Origin: an uncultured Clostridia bacterium
GTDB lineage: Bacteria; Bacillota; Clostridia; UBA1381
NCBI GenBank assembly: GCA_934462715.1
Contig: CAKSIJ010000011.1
Span: 39,444-103,443 of the forward strand
Reading direction: 5' to 3'
DNA length: 64,000 nt
A program made the position numbers and the translations under genes. Every line of letters starts with the position of its first letter. Within the stretch, counting starts at the first letter, position 1. Below the pieces are notes generated by a model. It had not been told where the DNA came from. It saw nothing but the letters and a program-made list of their open reading frames with translations, and ran no database searches. Below, in pieces: positions 1-9,427 of the stretch.

Positions 1-840
1 CTGAAAGACTTTGTCACAAAATGTATCGGTATGGGGTTAAAGGTTGTTTTAAATCTGCATAAGGCAATCGGAAATTATTGCGATATTCAAGAGGTCGTAA
101 CCCTGTTTGATTCCGATGAGCTTCAAAAACGTTTTGTTGCACTGTGGCTGAAAATCGAAGCAGATTATTCGGATTATCCAGAGGTCATGTTTGAGCTTCT
201 AAACGAGGTTCGCGACGTTAATGCCGATTTATGGAATAATCTGGCTGAAAAAACCATATACGAAATCAGAAAAGTAAATAAAAACAGAAAAATCATAGTT
301 GGCAGCAGGAGCTGGAACAGTGCATACGAGCTTGAAAACCTCAGAGTTTACGATGATGAAAATGTAATCTATACCTTTCACAATTACGCTCCGTTTGAAT
401 TTACTCATCAGCAAGGGGTTCTGCAGTCCGACTGTATGTTCTATAACCGCAAGCTGTCATACCCCTGTGACGATATTGAACGATACAGAGATTATTATCG
501 TATTGTGTGCGGAAGTGACAATGCATACAGCGAATTTGAAAGAATAGACATAAATGTTCTGCGTGCATACCTTAAAGGCGCAAAAAGCTTTATTGAAAAA
601 TATCCGGACAAGATACTCTGGTGCGGAGAGTTCGGTACATTACGGCACTGCGACTTAAAGTCAAGAGAAAACTGGATGGCTGATATGATTCAAATCTTGC
701 AGGAAATGGACATACCCTACTGTGTGTGGAATTATCTGTCAACTCCGAATGACGGCAACAGATTCAGCCTGGTTGATGATGAAACAAGGCAAATATTAAG
801 CGAACGTATGACAAGGATTATAAACGGTGATATAAGGTGA
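1..840 (+). CDS. Glycoside hydrolase family 5 (cellulase-like), 3' part
   Basis: The frame is open from base 1, so the gene starts upstream and only about the last 280 residues are present. The fragment has the GH5 barrel pattern: a strand reading GLKVVLNLHKA, the acid/base glutamate in LLNEVRD (bases 205-207), and the nucleophile glutamate in WCGEFGT (bases 628-630). GH5 enzymes hydrolyse beta-1,4-glucans, mannans and related glycans; the substrate cannot be chosen from this fragment, and any signal peptide lies outside the window. The ATG at base 31 is internal to the barrel and is not a start. The stop overlaps the next start (GTGA), so the transporter that follows is translationally coupled. 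Confidence 0.85.
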   Translation: MKDFVTKCIGMGLKVVLNLHKAIGNYCDIQEVVTLFDSDELQKRFVALWLKIEADYSDYPEVMFELLNEVRDVNADLWNNLAEKTIYEIRKVNKNRKIIVGSRSWNSAYELENLRVYDDENVIYTFHNYAPFEFTHQQGVLQSDCMFYNRKLSYPCDDIERYRDYYRIVCGSDNAYSEFERIDINVLRAYLKGAKSFIEKYPDKILWCGEFGTLRHCDLKSRENWMADMIQILQEMDIPYCVWNYLSTPNDGNRFSLVDDETRQILSERMTRIINGDIR

Positions 841-1694
841 ATTACATATTAACTGCTGTATCGGTGATATTGGGAACAGGAAAAAATATAACGTCAAAAC
901 TCGGGAAAGAATACTTTGCCGATATAAACGGCTGCGCAAGGGTTAACGCTATAACCTCTGTAATCGGATGTATTGTTTTTATGCTTTCTTTCGGCAATTG
1001 GAGCAAAAGCTGCAGTGCGGTATTTTTTATACTCAGCTTTCTGTACGGCTTATGCACTTTTTTATCTCAGATTTTTTATATCAAGGCAGTAAAGGACGGG
1101 CCTGTGTCGGTATGCTCGCTGATATATTCCTGCGGATTTATAATACCGACGGTTTTTGCCGCCATAGCTTTCAAGGAAAATGTAACGCTATTGAAAATAG
1201 TCGGCATATTGCTTTTGGTATTATGTACTTTTTTGGCAAGCTATCAAAAAGAAAAAACCGATAAATACAATTGGCTCATCCCTGCGTGCCTTGCAATGCT
1301 AAGCTCCGGTACGGTCGGTGTTTTGCAAAAAACGGTAAGACAGTTTTATCCGAAATGGTATATGGACGAATACCTTTTCCTGGCTTTTACCTTTATGTTG
1401 ATAATCTCCATAACTGCCATGAAGCTTTCAAAGCCCGTGTATCGTGAGTTTAACAAAAGATATATACATATACTGACGCTGTTTCTTGCTGTCTGCGTTG
1501 TCGGCGCAAACAAGCTGAATCTGCAGCTTTCGGGAATTATGCCCGGGGTGATATTCTTCCCTGCCGTTAACGGCGGCTGTCTTGTTCTTTCGTCGGTTAT
1601 GTCAAGGGTTATTTTCAGGGAAAGGTTTTCAAAGGTTAAAATGTTGGGATTGATAGGAAGTGTTGTGGCTATAGTTTTGACTTCTCAGGGATAA
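837..1694 (+). CDS. EamA/DMT-superfamily membrane transporter
   Basis: A 285-residue, strongly hydrophobic protein with about ten predicted membrane segments in two halves, the layout of EamA (drug/metabolite transporter) permeases. The start is a GTG overlapping the stop of the GH5 gene by four bases, which indicates coupled translation and suggests export or uptake linked to the glycoside hydrolase; that link is inference. The C-terminal half carries the GxxxFFPAVNGG-type segment seen in EamA members. No substrate can be assigned. No clear terminator follows in the 178 bp before the convergent gene. Confidence 0.75.
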   Translation: MNYILTAVSVILGTGKNITSKLGKEYFADINGCARVNAITSVIGCIVFMLSFGNWSKSCSAVFFILSFLYGLCTFLSQIFYIKAVKDGPVSVCSLIYSCGFIIPTVFAAIAFKENVTLLKIVGILLLVLCTFLASYQKEKTDKYNWLIPACLAMLSSGTVGVLQKTVRQFYPKWYMDEYLFLAFTFMLIISITAMKLSKPVYREFNKRYIHILTLFLAVCVVGANKLNLQLSGIMPGVIFFPAVNGGCLVLSSVMSRVIFRERFSKVKMLGLIGSVVAIVLTSQG

Positions 1695-1872
1695 TTTCTC
1701 TTACGGATTAATAGTGTAAGTCAGTAAGTTTTGTTTTTATGCGGTAATTGATACTTTTGCGTATTTAGCGATATAGCTTACGGTTATTGTTAATTTTAAT
1801 AGCGCTATTTTTTATATGCAAAATCTCAATGAAAATAGACCCTTTTCCTTGCACCCCACTCACTCAGCAGTT

Positions 1873-3231
1873 TTACGGCAATCTTAGGTATTTGGGAAAA
1901 TGATTTTTCAAGATACCGTCAGAGCCTTTAGCCCAGCCGAGTGGGGCTTTTCCTACAGCCATGCAGCAATAGCCCTTAACATCGGAATTTATTGTTTCAC
2001 CTCTCAGATACTTTCTTATTTCCTCCGATTCGGCAAAGAACGACACGCTGTTTTTGAACTCCGAAAGTTCCAGTGAGGATAACAAAGCCTGTGACGGCTC
2101 AAATCTGTTCTTTTTGCACACTCCCAAATGAAGTCCGCCTCTGACAAGCTTTAATCCGTCGGTATCGATTCCGTGAGGAACAAGGTAAAGGTTATCTCCG
2201 AACATTTCAAAGCAGCCGTCAAAATCGGTAAAAAGGGTTTCCTTTTCAAAAGCTTTGAAAAGCTTCACTCCGGATTCCGTATTTTTCTTTGTTGTCTTTT
2301 TTGAAAATGCACGGTCAGCATGTTCTCCGTCCTTTTTCAAAAGTGCAATAAAATGACCCTCTCCTTTTTGTGTATGAGGGAAAATTCTGCGAGTTTTTGT
2401 CATATCATATCTGCCCGAAGCCCATTCGTTTCTTCCGGCGGAAAGCATATCAAGTCCCGTATCCGCAAGCGACATATCGGAATGAGAATCCAAAAAATAT
2501 TCAACCGTTTCCTCATTTTCACATGGAGCAAACGTACAGGTTGAATAAGCAATATAACCTCCGGGAGCAAGCATTTTATAGGCGAAATCCAGTATATGCC
2601 TTTGGCGGACGGCGCAGGTTTTTGTATGGTTAATACTCCACTCCGTCACAGCCTGCGGCTCTTTTCTGAACATACCCTCCCCCGAACACGGTGCGTCAAC
2701 GATAATCTTATCAAAAAACTGTGGAAATTTTTCCGCAAGCTTTTCTGGTGATTCATTGGTAACAATTGAATTTGCAATCCCCATTCTCTCTATGTTTTCC
2801 GCAAGTATCGCCGCACGCTTGGGAATTATCTCGTTTGCAACAAGCAGACCCGAACCGTCAAGATATGCTCCTGCCTGCGTTGCTTTGCCTCCCGGTGCGG
2901 CGCAAAGGTCGAGTATGTAATCGTCCTTTTTGGGCGTCAAGGCTTCAACGCTTGCCATTGCCGACGGCTCCTGGAAATAGAAAAGCCCTGCAACGTGATA
3001 TGGATTTGTTCCGGAAATTGTTTTTTTATCGCAATAAAAACCATTATTGCACCACTCAATTTTTTCAAGTCCTCCGATTATATCCGCAATTTCCGAATAT
3101 GCACATTCCTTTCGTTCATTTACACGCAGTCCTGTTCTGATTGGTGCATTTTGAAGTGCTCCGATAAACTCATCATATTCATCTCCGAGCATTTGCTTCA
3201 TTCTCGCAGAAAAATTCTTTGGCAGTTCCAT
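1873..3231 (-). CDS. RsmF/NSUN-type rRNA cytosine-5 methyltransferase
   Basis: A 452-residue protein of the RsmB/NOP2/Sun family, which makes m5C in rRNA with S-adenosylmethionine. Visible motifs are the SAM-binding LDLCAAPGGKATQ, the motif IV cysteine in DAPCSGEGMFRK and the catalytic cysteine in STCTFAPCENEE. The PCSGEGMFR form and the long C-terminal extension (RsmF/PUA-like RNA-binding region, about residues 300-450) fit the RsmF/YebU branch better than RsmB. It is the last gene of the minus-strand run beginning at rplS, 25 bp after metA. The target base is not inferable here. Confidence 0.85.
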   Translation of the reverse strand: MELPKNFSARMKQMLGDEYDEFIGALQNAPIRTGLRVNERKECAYSEIADIIGGLEKIEWCNNGFYCDKKTISGTNPYHVAGLFYFQEPSAMASVEALTPKKDDYILDLCAAPGGKATQAGAYLDGSGLLVANEIIPKRAAILAENIERMGIANSIVTNESPEKLAEKFPQFFDKIIVDAPCSGEGMFRKEPQAVTEWSINHTKTCAVRQRHILDFAYKMLAPGGYIAYSTCTFAPCENEETVEYFLDSHSDMSLADTGLDMLSAGRNEWASGRYDMTKTRRIFPHTQKGEGHFIALLKKDGEHADRAFSKKTTKKNTESGVKLFKAFEKETLFTDFDGCFEMFGDNLYLVPHGIDTDGLKLVRGGLHLGVCKKNRFEPSQALLSSLELSEFKNSVSFFAESEEIRKYLRGETINSDVKGYCCMAVGKAPLGWAKGSDGILKNHFPKYLRLP

Positions 3232-3256
3232 AGTTAATATCTTCCTTATTTATCAA

Positions 3257-4174
3257 TTATTTAATGCTGTCAATATCGTACGGAGTAGCCTGGTATACAA
3301 AATAGTTAAGCCAATTTGAAAACAATAAGCTCGCATGGCTTTTCCACCTTACCACAGGTGGTTTTTTCGGGTCGTCATTTGGGAAATAATGCTTTGGTAT
3401 ATCGGGATTTATTCCCTTTTCCAGATCTCTCTTGTATTCATCGGCAAGAGTTCCTGCGTCATACTCTGAGTGACCCGTTACAAATATCTGTCTGCCGCCC
3501 TTTGTGAAAACTATGTAAACCCCGGCTTCTTTCGATTCCGCAAGAATTTCAAGCTCTTTTACCTTTTGTATATCCTCTGCGCGAACCTCGGTATAGCGTG
3601 AATGAGGAGCGTAAAATTCACTGTCAAAGCCGCGTACAAGCTTTGCGGTTTTTCTGTTAACCTTGTGCAGAAATACTCCCGAGCATTTTTTATCAAGCGA
3701 ATATTTCGGTATTCCGTAGTGGTAGTATAATCCTGCCTGAGCCGCCCAGCAAATATGGAGCGTTGATGTAACGTGAGTTTTTGACCAGTCCATGATTTCC
3801 TTAAGCTCGTCCCAATAGTCTACATCTTCAAAATTGTAACATTCCACCGGCGCACCGGTGATAATCATTCCGTCATATTTGCTGTTTTTGATTTCTTCAA
3901 AGCTTTTGTAAAAGGACGCCAAATGTTCATATGAAGTGTTTTTTGATTCATGCGTTTTCATGGCAATCAAATCCGGCTCAACCTGAAGCGGAGTGTTGCT
4001 CAAAAGTCTTAAAAGCTGTGTTTCGGTTGTAATTTTCGTAGGCATTAAATTCACAATTGCAATCTTCAGCGGACGTATATCCTGGTGCATTGCCTTTGTT
4101 TCACTCATAACAAATATATTTTCATTTCTGAGCTGCTTTGTTGCCGGCAGCTTATCTGTAACCTTAATAGGCAT
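3257..4174 (-). CDS. metA: Homoserine O-acyltransferase (MetA), probably acetyl-CoA-specific
   Basis: A 305-residue MetA-family enzyme that acylates homoserine for methionine synthesis. Full family length, with the catalytic cysteine in [17 protein letters not shown] and the downstream HSRYTEV and [11 protein letters not shown] segments holding the His/Glu of the active site. The specificity position after TGAPV is Glu ([10 protein letters not shown]); in characterised MetA enzymes Glu here goes with acetyl-CoA and Gly with succinyl-CoA, so O-acetylhomoserine is the likely product. It lies between rbgA and rsmF on the same strand; a cytosolic enzyme. Confidence 0.92.
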   Translation of the reverse strand: MPIKVTDKLPATKQLRNENIFVMSETKAMHQDIRPLKIAIVNLMPTKITTETQLLRLLSNTPLQVEPDLIAMKTHESKNTSYEHLASFYKSFEEIKNSKYDGMIITGAPVECYNFEDVDYWDELKEIMDWSKTHVTSTLHICWAAQAGLYYHYGIPKYSLDKKCSGVFLHKVNRKTAKLVRGFDSEFYAPHSRYTEVRAEDIQKVKELEILAESKEAGVYIVFTKGGRQIFVTGHSEYDAGTLADEYKRDLEKGINPDIPKHYFPNDDPKKPPVVRWKSHASLLFSNWLNYFVYQATPYDIDSIK

Positions 4175-4205
4175 AAAATCACTTCCTGTAATTCAAAATT
4201 TATAA

Positions 4206-5078
4206 TTATCTGTCATTTGGTTTTTCAAGCGTTATGTTTCCGATTTTACACGCTCTGAACTCATCAAGGACGGTATTTGCCGCCCTTTCGGTATCTATTT
4301 CTCCGCCCGAAATAACAAACCCTCTCTTTTTTCCGATATATTCGAGAATTTCATAGCCCTTCATATCCGAAATATCCTCTGTAAGCTTGTATCTTGCACA
4401 AAGCAAATCCTTGTAGTTATCCCTTAAATATTCAAGCAGTGAATAGGATAAAAGCTCTGTGTTTATTATTTCGTCCTTTATTGCCCCTGTGTAGGCAAGC
4501 CTTTTTGCAAGCTCCTGATCCTCAAACTTCGGCGGAAGAAGTCCCGGAGTATCCAAAAGCTCCAGTCCGTCAAGGATTCTTACCCACTGTTGTGTTCTCG
4601 TAACTCCCGGTCTGTTCCCCACCTCAGCTTTGTTCTTTTTCACAAGCCTGTTGATAAGAGTTGATTTTCCGACATTCGGAATACCTACCATCATAATTTT
4701 TACCGGTCTTGAAATCCCCTTTGCCTTTTCCTTTTCAAGCCTGTCATGCATAATAGCTTTTGCGGCAGGCGCAATTTTTTGTATTCCGTATCCTGTTGAA
4801 CAGCTTACCGGAATTACCTTGATTCCCCTGCTTTCGTATTCCTTTATCCATAAATCGGTAACAGCCTTGTCGGCAAGGTCGTATTTGTTGAGAAGTATAA
4901 TTCTTGGCTTTCCTCTTAAAATGTCATTAAAATTCGGATTTCTTCCCGAGCGCGGTATTCTTGCGTCAAGTATCTCAACAACCACGTCTATATATTTTAT
5001 TGATTCCCTGATAAGCCTGCGTGTTTTTGACATATGCCCCGGGAACCATTGAATATTCAAATCTGTCGAGTCATTCAT
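4206..5078 (-). CDS. rbgA: Ribosome biogenesis GTPase RbgA (YlqF)
   Basis: A 290-residue circularly permuted GTPase acting in late 50S assembly. The G motifs occur in permuted order: NKYD (G4) first, then GIPNVGKSTLINRL (G1), and DTPGLLPP (G3). The N-terminal IQWFPGHMSKT is the family hallmark. I start at the ATG at 5078 because AAGGAAGTG lies eight bases upstream; a longer frame to 5105 has no ribosome binding site. The order rplS-lepB-rbgA is conserved in Firmicutes, usually followed by rnhB, whereas here metA follows. Confidence 0.93.
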   Translation of the reverse strand: MNDSTDLNIQWFPGHMSKTRRLIRESIKYIDVVVEILDARIPRSGRNPNFNDILRGKPRIILLNKYDLADKAVTDLWIKEYESRGIKVIPVSCSTGYGIQKIAPAAKAIMHDRLEKEKAKGISRPVKIMMVGIPNVGKSTLINRLVKKNKAEVGNRPGVTRTQQWVRILDGLELLDTPGLLPPKFEDQELAKRLAYTGAIKDEIINTELLSYSLLEYLRDNYKDLLCARYKLTEDISDMKGYEILEYIGKKRGFVISGGEIDTERAANTVLDEFRACKIGNITLEKPNDR

Positions 5079-5135
5079 CGGTTTCACTTCCTTTTTATAT
5101 TGCAACTGTTGTAATTAATGTATTTTATGTTTATT

Positions 5136-5174
5136 TTTAATAAAGAAACCGCTGCCATATTCGGTGCGGTTTCT
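5136..5174 (-). terminator. Probable intrinsic terminator after lepB
   Basis: Arms AGAAACCGC (5144-5152) and GCGGTTTCT (5166-5174) form a nine-pair stem. Read on the minus strand it is followed by TTTATTAAAAAT. It lies in the 103-bp gap between lepB and rbgA and may only attenuate, since rbgA has the same orientation and no obvious promoter of its own was identified. Confidence 0.6.
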
Positions 5175-5181
5175 GACAATG

Positions 5182-5925
5182 TTATCTTGTTAAGCCTATC
5201 GAGTTAAGCGGCCATATTCTAACCTGTGCCTTACCCAAAAGTGCCTTGATCGGAACCTGACCCAACTCCTGTGAACGGCTGTCCTTGCTGTGAGGTCTGT
5301 TATCACCCATAACAAAAACGCAATCATCGGCTACGGTAACGGGATACTGAACATTTGGATCGGTTATCGTTGTTTCCGCATTGAGGTACGGCTCGTCAAT
5401 TTCTTCTCCGTCAACATAAACCTTACCGTCCGCAATATCAACTGTCTGCCCCGGAAGTCCTATAATACGCTTTACATAGTAACGCTTTTTATATTCTGTC
5501 GGAAGCGAGAAATATTTGATAAGCTTTGTAAACGCATTGATGTTTTCTCCGCTTTGTTCAAGCACTGCATAATACGCTTCTCTGTCTTTATATGTGGAAT
5601 CAAGTATTACAATATCGCGTGCGTGCGGCTTGTAACCCAATTTTGTTACTATAAGTCTGTCATTGTTCAAAAGCGTTGTTTCCATTGACGGACCGTCAAC
5701 ACGCACAACGTCAAATATAAAGCCTTTAATCAAAAATGCAATTGCCAGCGCTATAACTATCGTATAGAACCATTCAAAAACCTCTTTTCCGAGATTGAAA
5801 GCTTCCTTTGCCTGAGCGTCCGACACTTGTGCTGTATCTGCTGCCGCCTCAGCTTTCGTTTCACCCATAAGCTCCGATTTATTTTCCATGCTTTCGTTTT
5901 GTTCGTTTTCAGGCATATCGTTCAT
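5182..5925 (-). CDS. lepB: Signal peptidase I
   Basis: A 247-residue type I signal peptidase that cleaves signal peptides on the outer face of the membrane. One N-terminal anchor (about residues 50-70, WFYTIVIALAIAFLIKGFIF) follows an acidic cytoplasmic tail. Box B holds the catalytic serine in VDGPSMETTL, box D the catalytic lysine in YVKRIIGLPGQTVD, and box E is MGDNRPHSKDSR. The start at 5925 is chosen because AAAGGAGTC precedes it at good spacing; an in-frame ATG at 5973 lacks one. Second gene after rplS. Confidence 0.95.
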   Translation of the reverse strand: MNDMPENEQNESMENKSELMGETKAEAAADTAQVSDAQAKEAFNLGKEVFEWFYTIVIALAIAFLIKGFIFDVVRVDGPSMETTLLNNDRLIVTKLGYKPHARDIVILDSTYKDREAYYAVLEQSGENINAFTKLIKYFSLPTEYKKRYYVKRIIGLPGQTVDIADGKVYVDGEEIDEPYLNAETTITDPNVQYPVTVADDCVFVMGDNRPHSKDSRSQELGQVPIKALLGKAQVRIWPLNSIGLTR

Positions 5926-6062
5926 CTTTCTGACTCCTTTATTAGCATTATTATGTAGGTAACTGCAAGACATCGTATTGACAATTACACATCATACTGT
6001 TTTATTCTAACATACAATTATTAACGGAATATTATCTTAAAATAAACATTTACGCAATATGC

Positions 6063-6089
6063 AAAAAGGGACATTGCCTGTCCCTTTTT
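6063..6089 (-). terminator. Intrinsic terminator after rplS
   Basis: An 11-base inverted repeat, AAAAAGGGACA (6063-6073) and TGTCCCTTTTT (6079-6089), with a five-base loop and a T-run on either strand. It sits between rplS and lepB and would end or attenuate the rplS transcript. Confidence 0.85.
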
Positions 6090-6110
6090 AACTTGCGTAA
6101 ATTGCAAAGG

Positions 6111-6464
6111 TTAGATTCTTTCCTTAACCTTAGCAGCCTTGCCGACTCTGTCACGCAGATAGAAAAGTCTTGCTCTTCTAACCTTACCGAGTCTTGATAC
6201 CTCAATCTTTTCGATATTGGGTGAATTGACCGGCCAAGTCTTTTCTACGCCTACACCGTAGGACAAACGTCTTGCGGTAAAGGTCTTGCCGATTCCGACG
6301 CCCTGAACCTTGATAATTGTTCCCTCAAACATCTGTGTTCTTGTACGGCTTCCTTCTACGATTTTCTGGTATACCTTAACGTTGTTACCAACCTTAAGCT
6401 CCGGCAAATCAGTTCTTATCTGGTCTTTTGTTATAGAGTTAATGATTTCGTTTGTGTTCATCAT
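6111..6464 (-). CDS. rplS: 50S ribosomal protein L19
   Basis: A 117-residue L19 of normal length, with the conserved core [20 protein letters not shown] and the basic tail [20 protein letters not shown]19 sits at the 30S-50S interface. The ribosome binding site GGAGGGC lies just upstream. Here rplS is the first gene of its operon, divergent from asd and without the usual rimM-trmD upstream, and it has its own promoter and a structured leader. The second codon is also ATG, so the start could be one codon later. Confidence 0.97.
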   Translation of the reverse strand: MMNTNEIINSITKDQIRTDLPELKVGNNVKVYQKIVEGSRTRTQMFEGTIIKVQGVGIGKTFTARRLSYGVGVEKTWPVNSPNIEKIEVSRLGKVRRARLFYLRDRVGKAAKVKERI

Positions 6465-6529
6465 TAAGCCCTCCTCTCATTTCTTAGACGTTCGTGCCGA
6501 CCAAGGCAGAGGACCGCCCGTAATTTAAC
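6465..6529 (-). ncRNA. Candidate L19 leader (r-protein autoregulatory leader)
   Basis: The roughly 65-nt leader between the predicted start site and rplS can fold. GCC and GGC form a small hairpin inside an outer CCUCU/AGAGG pairing, and the AGAGG overlaps the ribosome binding site, so folding would hide it. Firmicutes are known to use an L19 leader for autoregulation. Membership in that family is inferred from position and this fold only; a covariance-model search would decide. Confidence 0.45.
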
Positions 6530-6535
6530 TCATAC

Positions 6536-6564
6536 ATAATATCACATTTTTGATATAAAATCAA
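6536..6564 (-). promoter_or_regulatory. rplS promoter
   Basis: On the minus strand TTGATT, a 17-bp spacer and TATTAT with a TG one base upstream (extended -10). Predicted start about 6529. Confidence 0.65.
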
Positions 6565-6624
6565 GTGTTTTTTTATCTGTTTTTGCTTTTTTTATTCAAA
6601 TGTGTCAAAATAGCCAAAAAATGA

Positions 6625-6653
6625 TTGACATATTCGCGGTCAAATGCTAATAT
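6625..6653 (+). promoter_or_regulatory. asd-dapA promoter
   Basis: TTGACA (6625-6630), a 17-bp spacer and TAATAT (6648-6653) preceded by TG (extended -10). A perfect TATAAT at 6653-6658 is also present but spaced 22 bp. It lies back to back with the rplS promoter. Confidence 0.65.
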
Positions 6654-6740
6654 ATAATAAGTAAGATTAAAATATACGGATTGTGCATAAAATTGTTATC
6701 GTGCACAATTTCTGTTACGCATGAGAGAGGACTGTTATCA

Positions 6741-7823
6741 ATGAAAAACAATTACAAAGTCGGTATTATCGGAGCAACGGGCATGGTGGGTCAGCGTTTT
6801 ATCACTTTGCTTTATAATCACCCGTGGTATACAATTGAGGTGCTTGCCGCATCGCCGAGAAGCGCAGGCAAAAAGTACTGCGAAGCTGTCGGAGATAAAT
6901 GGGCAATGAAGCAGGCAATACCCGAAAGCGTTGCCGATATGACGGTTATGGATGCAGAGGCTGATATAAAGGAAATTGCGTCAAGGGTTGACTTTGTTTT
7001 CTGCGCCGTAAATATGAAAAAGGACGAAATCAAAGCTTTGGAGGAAAAGTATGCAAAGGCAGAATGTCCCGTCATTTCAAACAATTCCGCAAACAGACAC
7101 ACCCCGGACGTTCCGATGATTATACCCGAAATAAACCCTGAACATGCCGAGATTATCAATGCACAGAGAAAAAGACTCGGAACAAAGAGAGGTTTTATTG
7201 CGGTTAAATCAAACTGCTCGCTTCAAAGCTACGTTCCGGCACTTCACCCGCTGATGCAATTCGGCGTTACAAAGTGCCTTGCAACAACCTATCAGGCAAT
7301 ATCGGGAGCAGGAAAAACCTTTGAAACCTTCCCCGAAATCGTTGACAATGTTATCCCCTACATAGGCGGAGAAGAAGAAAAGAGCGAAATCGAGCCGCTT
7401 AAAATCTGGGGAAAAATTGCGGACGGAAATATTGTTGACGCCGACAAGCCTTCAATCACAACACAGTGTTTAAGAGTTCCCGTATCGGACGGACATATGG
7501 CGGCAGTTTTTGTAAGCTTTGAAAACAAACCGTCAATCGAGGAAATCAAAAAGGCATGGAAAGAATTTTCGGGCGAGCCGCAAAAGCTTAATCTGCCCCA
7601 TGCACCGAAGCAGTTCTTAAACTACTTTGAAGAAAACGACAGGCCGCAGACAAAGCTTGACAGAGAGCTTGAGGGCGGAATGGCTGTATCTATCGGCAGA
7701 CTCAGAGAGGACAGTCAATACGATTACAAATTTGTATGCCTTTCGCACAACACATTAAGAGGAGCTGCCGGCGGTGCGCTTCTTATGGCAGAACTTTTAA
7801 CCGCCAAAGGTTATATGGACTGA
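6741..7823 (+). CDS. asd: Aspartate-semialdehyde dehydrogenase
   Basis: A 360-residue enzyme reducing aspartyl phosphate to aspartate semialdehyde, the branch point to lysine/DAP, threonine and methionine. It shows the NADP-binding start VGIIGATGMVGQRF, the catalytic cysteine in KSNCSLQSYVP and the C-terminal GAAGGALLMAELL helix. Length and motifs place it in the archaeal/fungal-like branch rather than the short enteric type. The start at 6741 follows GAGAGGACT; the frame extends to 6681 without a ribosome binding site. dapA follows 112 bp downstream. Confidence 0.93.
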   Translation: MKNNYKVGIIGATGMVGQRFITLLYNHPWYTIEVLAASPRSAGKKYCEAVGDKWAMKQAIPESVADMTVMDAEADIKEIASRVDFVFCAVNMKKDEIKALEEKYAKAECPVISNNSANRHTPDVPMIIPEINPEHAEIINAQRKRLGTKRGFIAVKSNCSLQSYVPALHPLMQFGVTKCLATTYQAISGAGKTFETFPEIVDNVIPYIGGEEEKSEIEPLKIWGKIADGNIVDADKPSITTQCLRVPVSDGHMAAVFVSFENKPSIEEIKKAWKEFSGEPQKLNLPHAPKQFLNYFEENDRPQTKLDRELEGGMAVSIGRLREDSQYDYKFVCLSHNTLRGAAGGALLMAELLTAKGYMD

Positions 7824-7935
7824 TTCAATAAGCAGATAAGGTACATCGCATAAATAATTTTATAATACAAAAGACGGCAAAGCATAAAAATGCAATTATC
7901 AATTATCCAATCAAAATTAAAAAGGAGAGATTTTT

Positions 7936-8832
7936 GTGAAAAAGCTGCCGTTTACGGGTTCGGGTGTAGCTATGGTAACACCGTTCACACAAGATAATAC
8001 CATTGATTACGAAAGCGTTGCCTCACTTATAGAAATGCACATAAAGTACAAAACAGACTGTATAATTGCGTGCGGTACAACCGGTGAAGCGTCGGTTCTG
8101 ACCGATGATGAGCAGGAAAATCTGATTCGCTTCTGCGTACAGTGCGCAAACGGGCGTATACCGATAATTGCCGGAGCAGGCAGCAACAATACAAAGGCTC
8201 TTGTAACAAAAGCACAAAGAGCCGAAGCTGCCGGTGCTGACGGGATATTATCGGTTACTCCGTTTTATAACAAAGCAAATTATACGGGATTGATCGGGCA
8301 TTACAAGGCTCTTGCAAAAGCGGTAAAGCTGCCGATTATTCTCTACAACGTACCGTCCAGAACCGGAATGAATATGCCTGTTCCGGCATATCTGGAGCTT
8401 TCGGAGGAGGAAAATATAGTCGGCATAAAAGAAGCAAACGGAAATATCGCATATGTAAGCGAAATACGCTCACGAGTACCGTCGCTCGCCATTTACGCCG
8501 GCAACGATGATATGACCGTCCCGGTTATGTCGCTCGGCGGAGTCGGGGTTATATCGGTACTTGGCAACATCTTACCCGATAAGGTGAGCAAAATGTGTTC
8601 TCTTGCATTGTCGGGCAAAATTATTGAAGCCGGGGAAATGCAAAACGAGCTTCTGCCTTTAATCAAGGAACTGTTTTTCGAGGTGAATCCCATTCCGGTA
8701 AAAAATGCAATGCGAAGGCTCGGGTATAAAGTCGGAAGTACGCGGCTTCCTCTCGGCAAGCCCGATGAAGAAAAGCTTGATTCCCTAATGAAGCTGTTAA
8801 TAAACCGCTACGGTGCGGAAAAGCTTATTTAA
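7936..8832 (+). CDS. dapA: 4-hydroxy-tetrahydrodipicolinate synthase
   Basis: A 298-residue DapA, condensing aspartate semialdehyde with pyruvate in the DAP/lysine pathway. It has CGTTGEASVL (substrate-binding threonines), the tyrosine in YNVPSRTGMN and the Schiff-base lysine in GIKEANGNI. The start is GTG at 7936 after AAAAAGGAGAGA. It follows asd and probably shares its transcript, so two consecutive pathway steps are made together. Confidence 0.95.
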   Translation: MKKLPFTGSGVAMVTPFTQDNTIDYESVASLIEMHIKYKTDCIIACGTTGEASVLTDDEQENLIRFCVQCANGRIPIIAGAGSNNTKALVTKAQRAEAAGADGILSVTPFYNKANYTGLIGHYKALAKAVKLPIILYNVPSRTGMNMPVPAYLELSEEENIVGIKEANGNIAYVSEIRSRVPSLAIYAGNDDMTVPVMSLGGVGVISVLGNILPDKVSKMCSLALSGKIIEAGEMQNELLPLIKELFFEVNPIPVKNAMRRLGYKVGSTRLPLGKPDEEKLDSLMKLLINRYGAEKLI

Positions 8833-8903
8833 ACCTCATACTGATATTTGAAAAGCATTTTTTCGGATTATCTGTTATGTGAGGATATTTACGAGGAAAG
8901 ATA

Positions 8904-9401
8904 ATGAATAATAAAAAATACTCCTGTTTTTTTTCGGGACACAGGCATCTTCCAAAAAATGAAATAGGAATAATCGAATCTTTTCTTGATGAAAAGATTA
9001 TGGAAAAATACAATTCCGGAATAACCGATTTCATAACAGGCGGTGCGCTCGGGTTTGATATGCTGGTGGAAGAATCAATTATAAGACTTAAGGACTATTA
9101 CGGACTTGAAGGGAAAATGAAGCTTATCATTTATCTTCCGTGCCGCGAATATGACAAATACTGGGACGTCAGAGAACGAGAGCGTTTCTGCAACATAAAG
9201 GTCTACACCGACAAAATGCTCCTTGTAACCAATAACTCATACCGCAGCGGTTGCATGAGAGTCAGAAATCAAAAAATGGTCGATGACGCTTCATGCGGAA
9301 TTGTTTACAAAAAATCAAGAATAAGCGGCACCGGTCAGACCGTTGCCATGGCTGAAAAGCAAGGTCTTGATATTATAAACCTTGTCGATCTGATAAATTG
9401 A
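8904..9401 (+). CDS. DUF1273 / SLOG-domain protein (YpsA-like)
   Basis: A 165-residue member of the DUF1273 (YpsA/YoqJ-like) branch of the SLOG superfamily. The opening CFFSGHRHLP, the glycine-rich FITGGALGFDMLVEE and the ERERFCNIKV segment are typical; SLOG folds bind nucleotides or nucleotide derivatives. Its job is not known: relatives occur both as chromosomal genes of unclear role and in prophages. It starts at an ATG after GAGGAAAGATA and sits next to a DUF4250 gene, which suggests co-transcription. Confidence 0.75.
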   Translation: MNNKKYSCFFSGHRHLPKNEIGIIESFLDEKIMEKYNSGITDFITGGALGFDMLVEESIIRLKDYYGLEGKMKLIIYLPCREYDKYWDVRERERFCNIKVYTDKMLLVTNNSYRSGCMRVRNQKMVDDASCGIVYKKSRISGTGQTVAMAEKQGLDIINLVDLIN

Positions 9402-9427
9402 GTTTATATACCAAAGAGGTGAAATTT

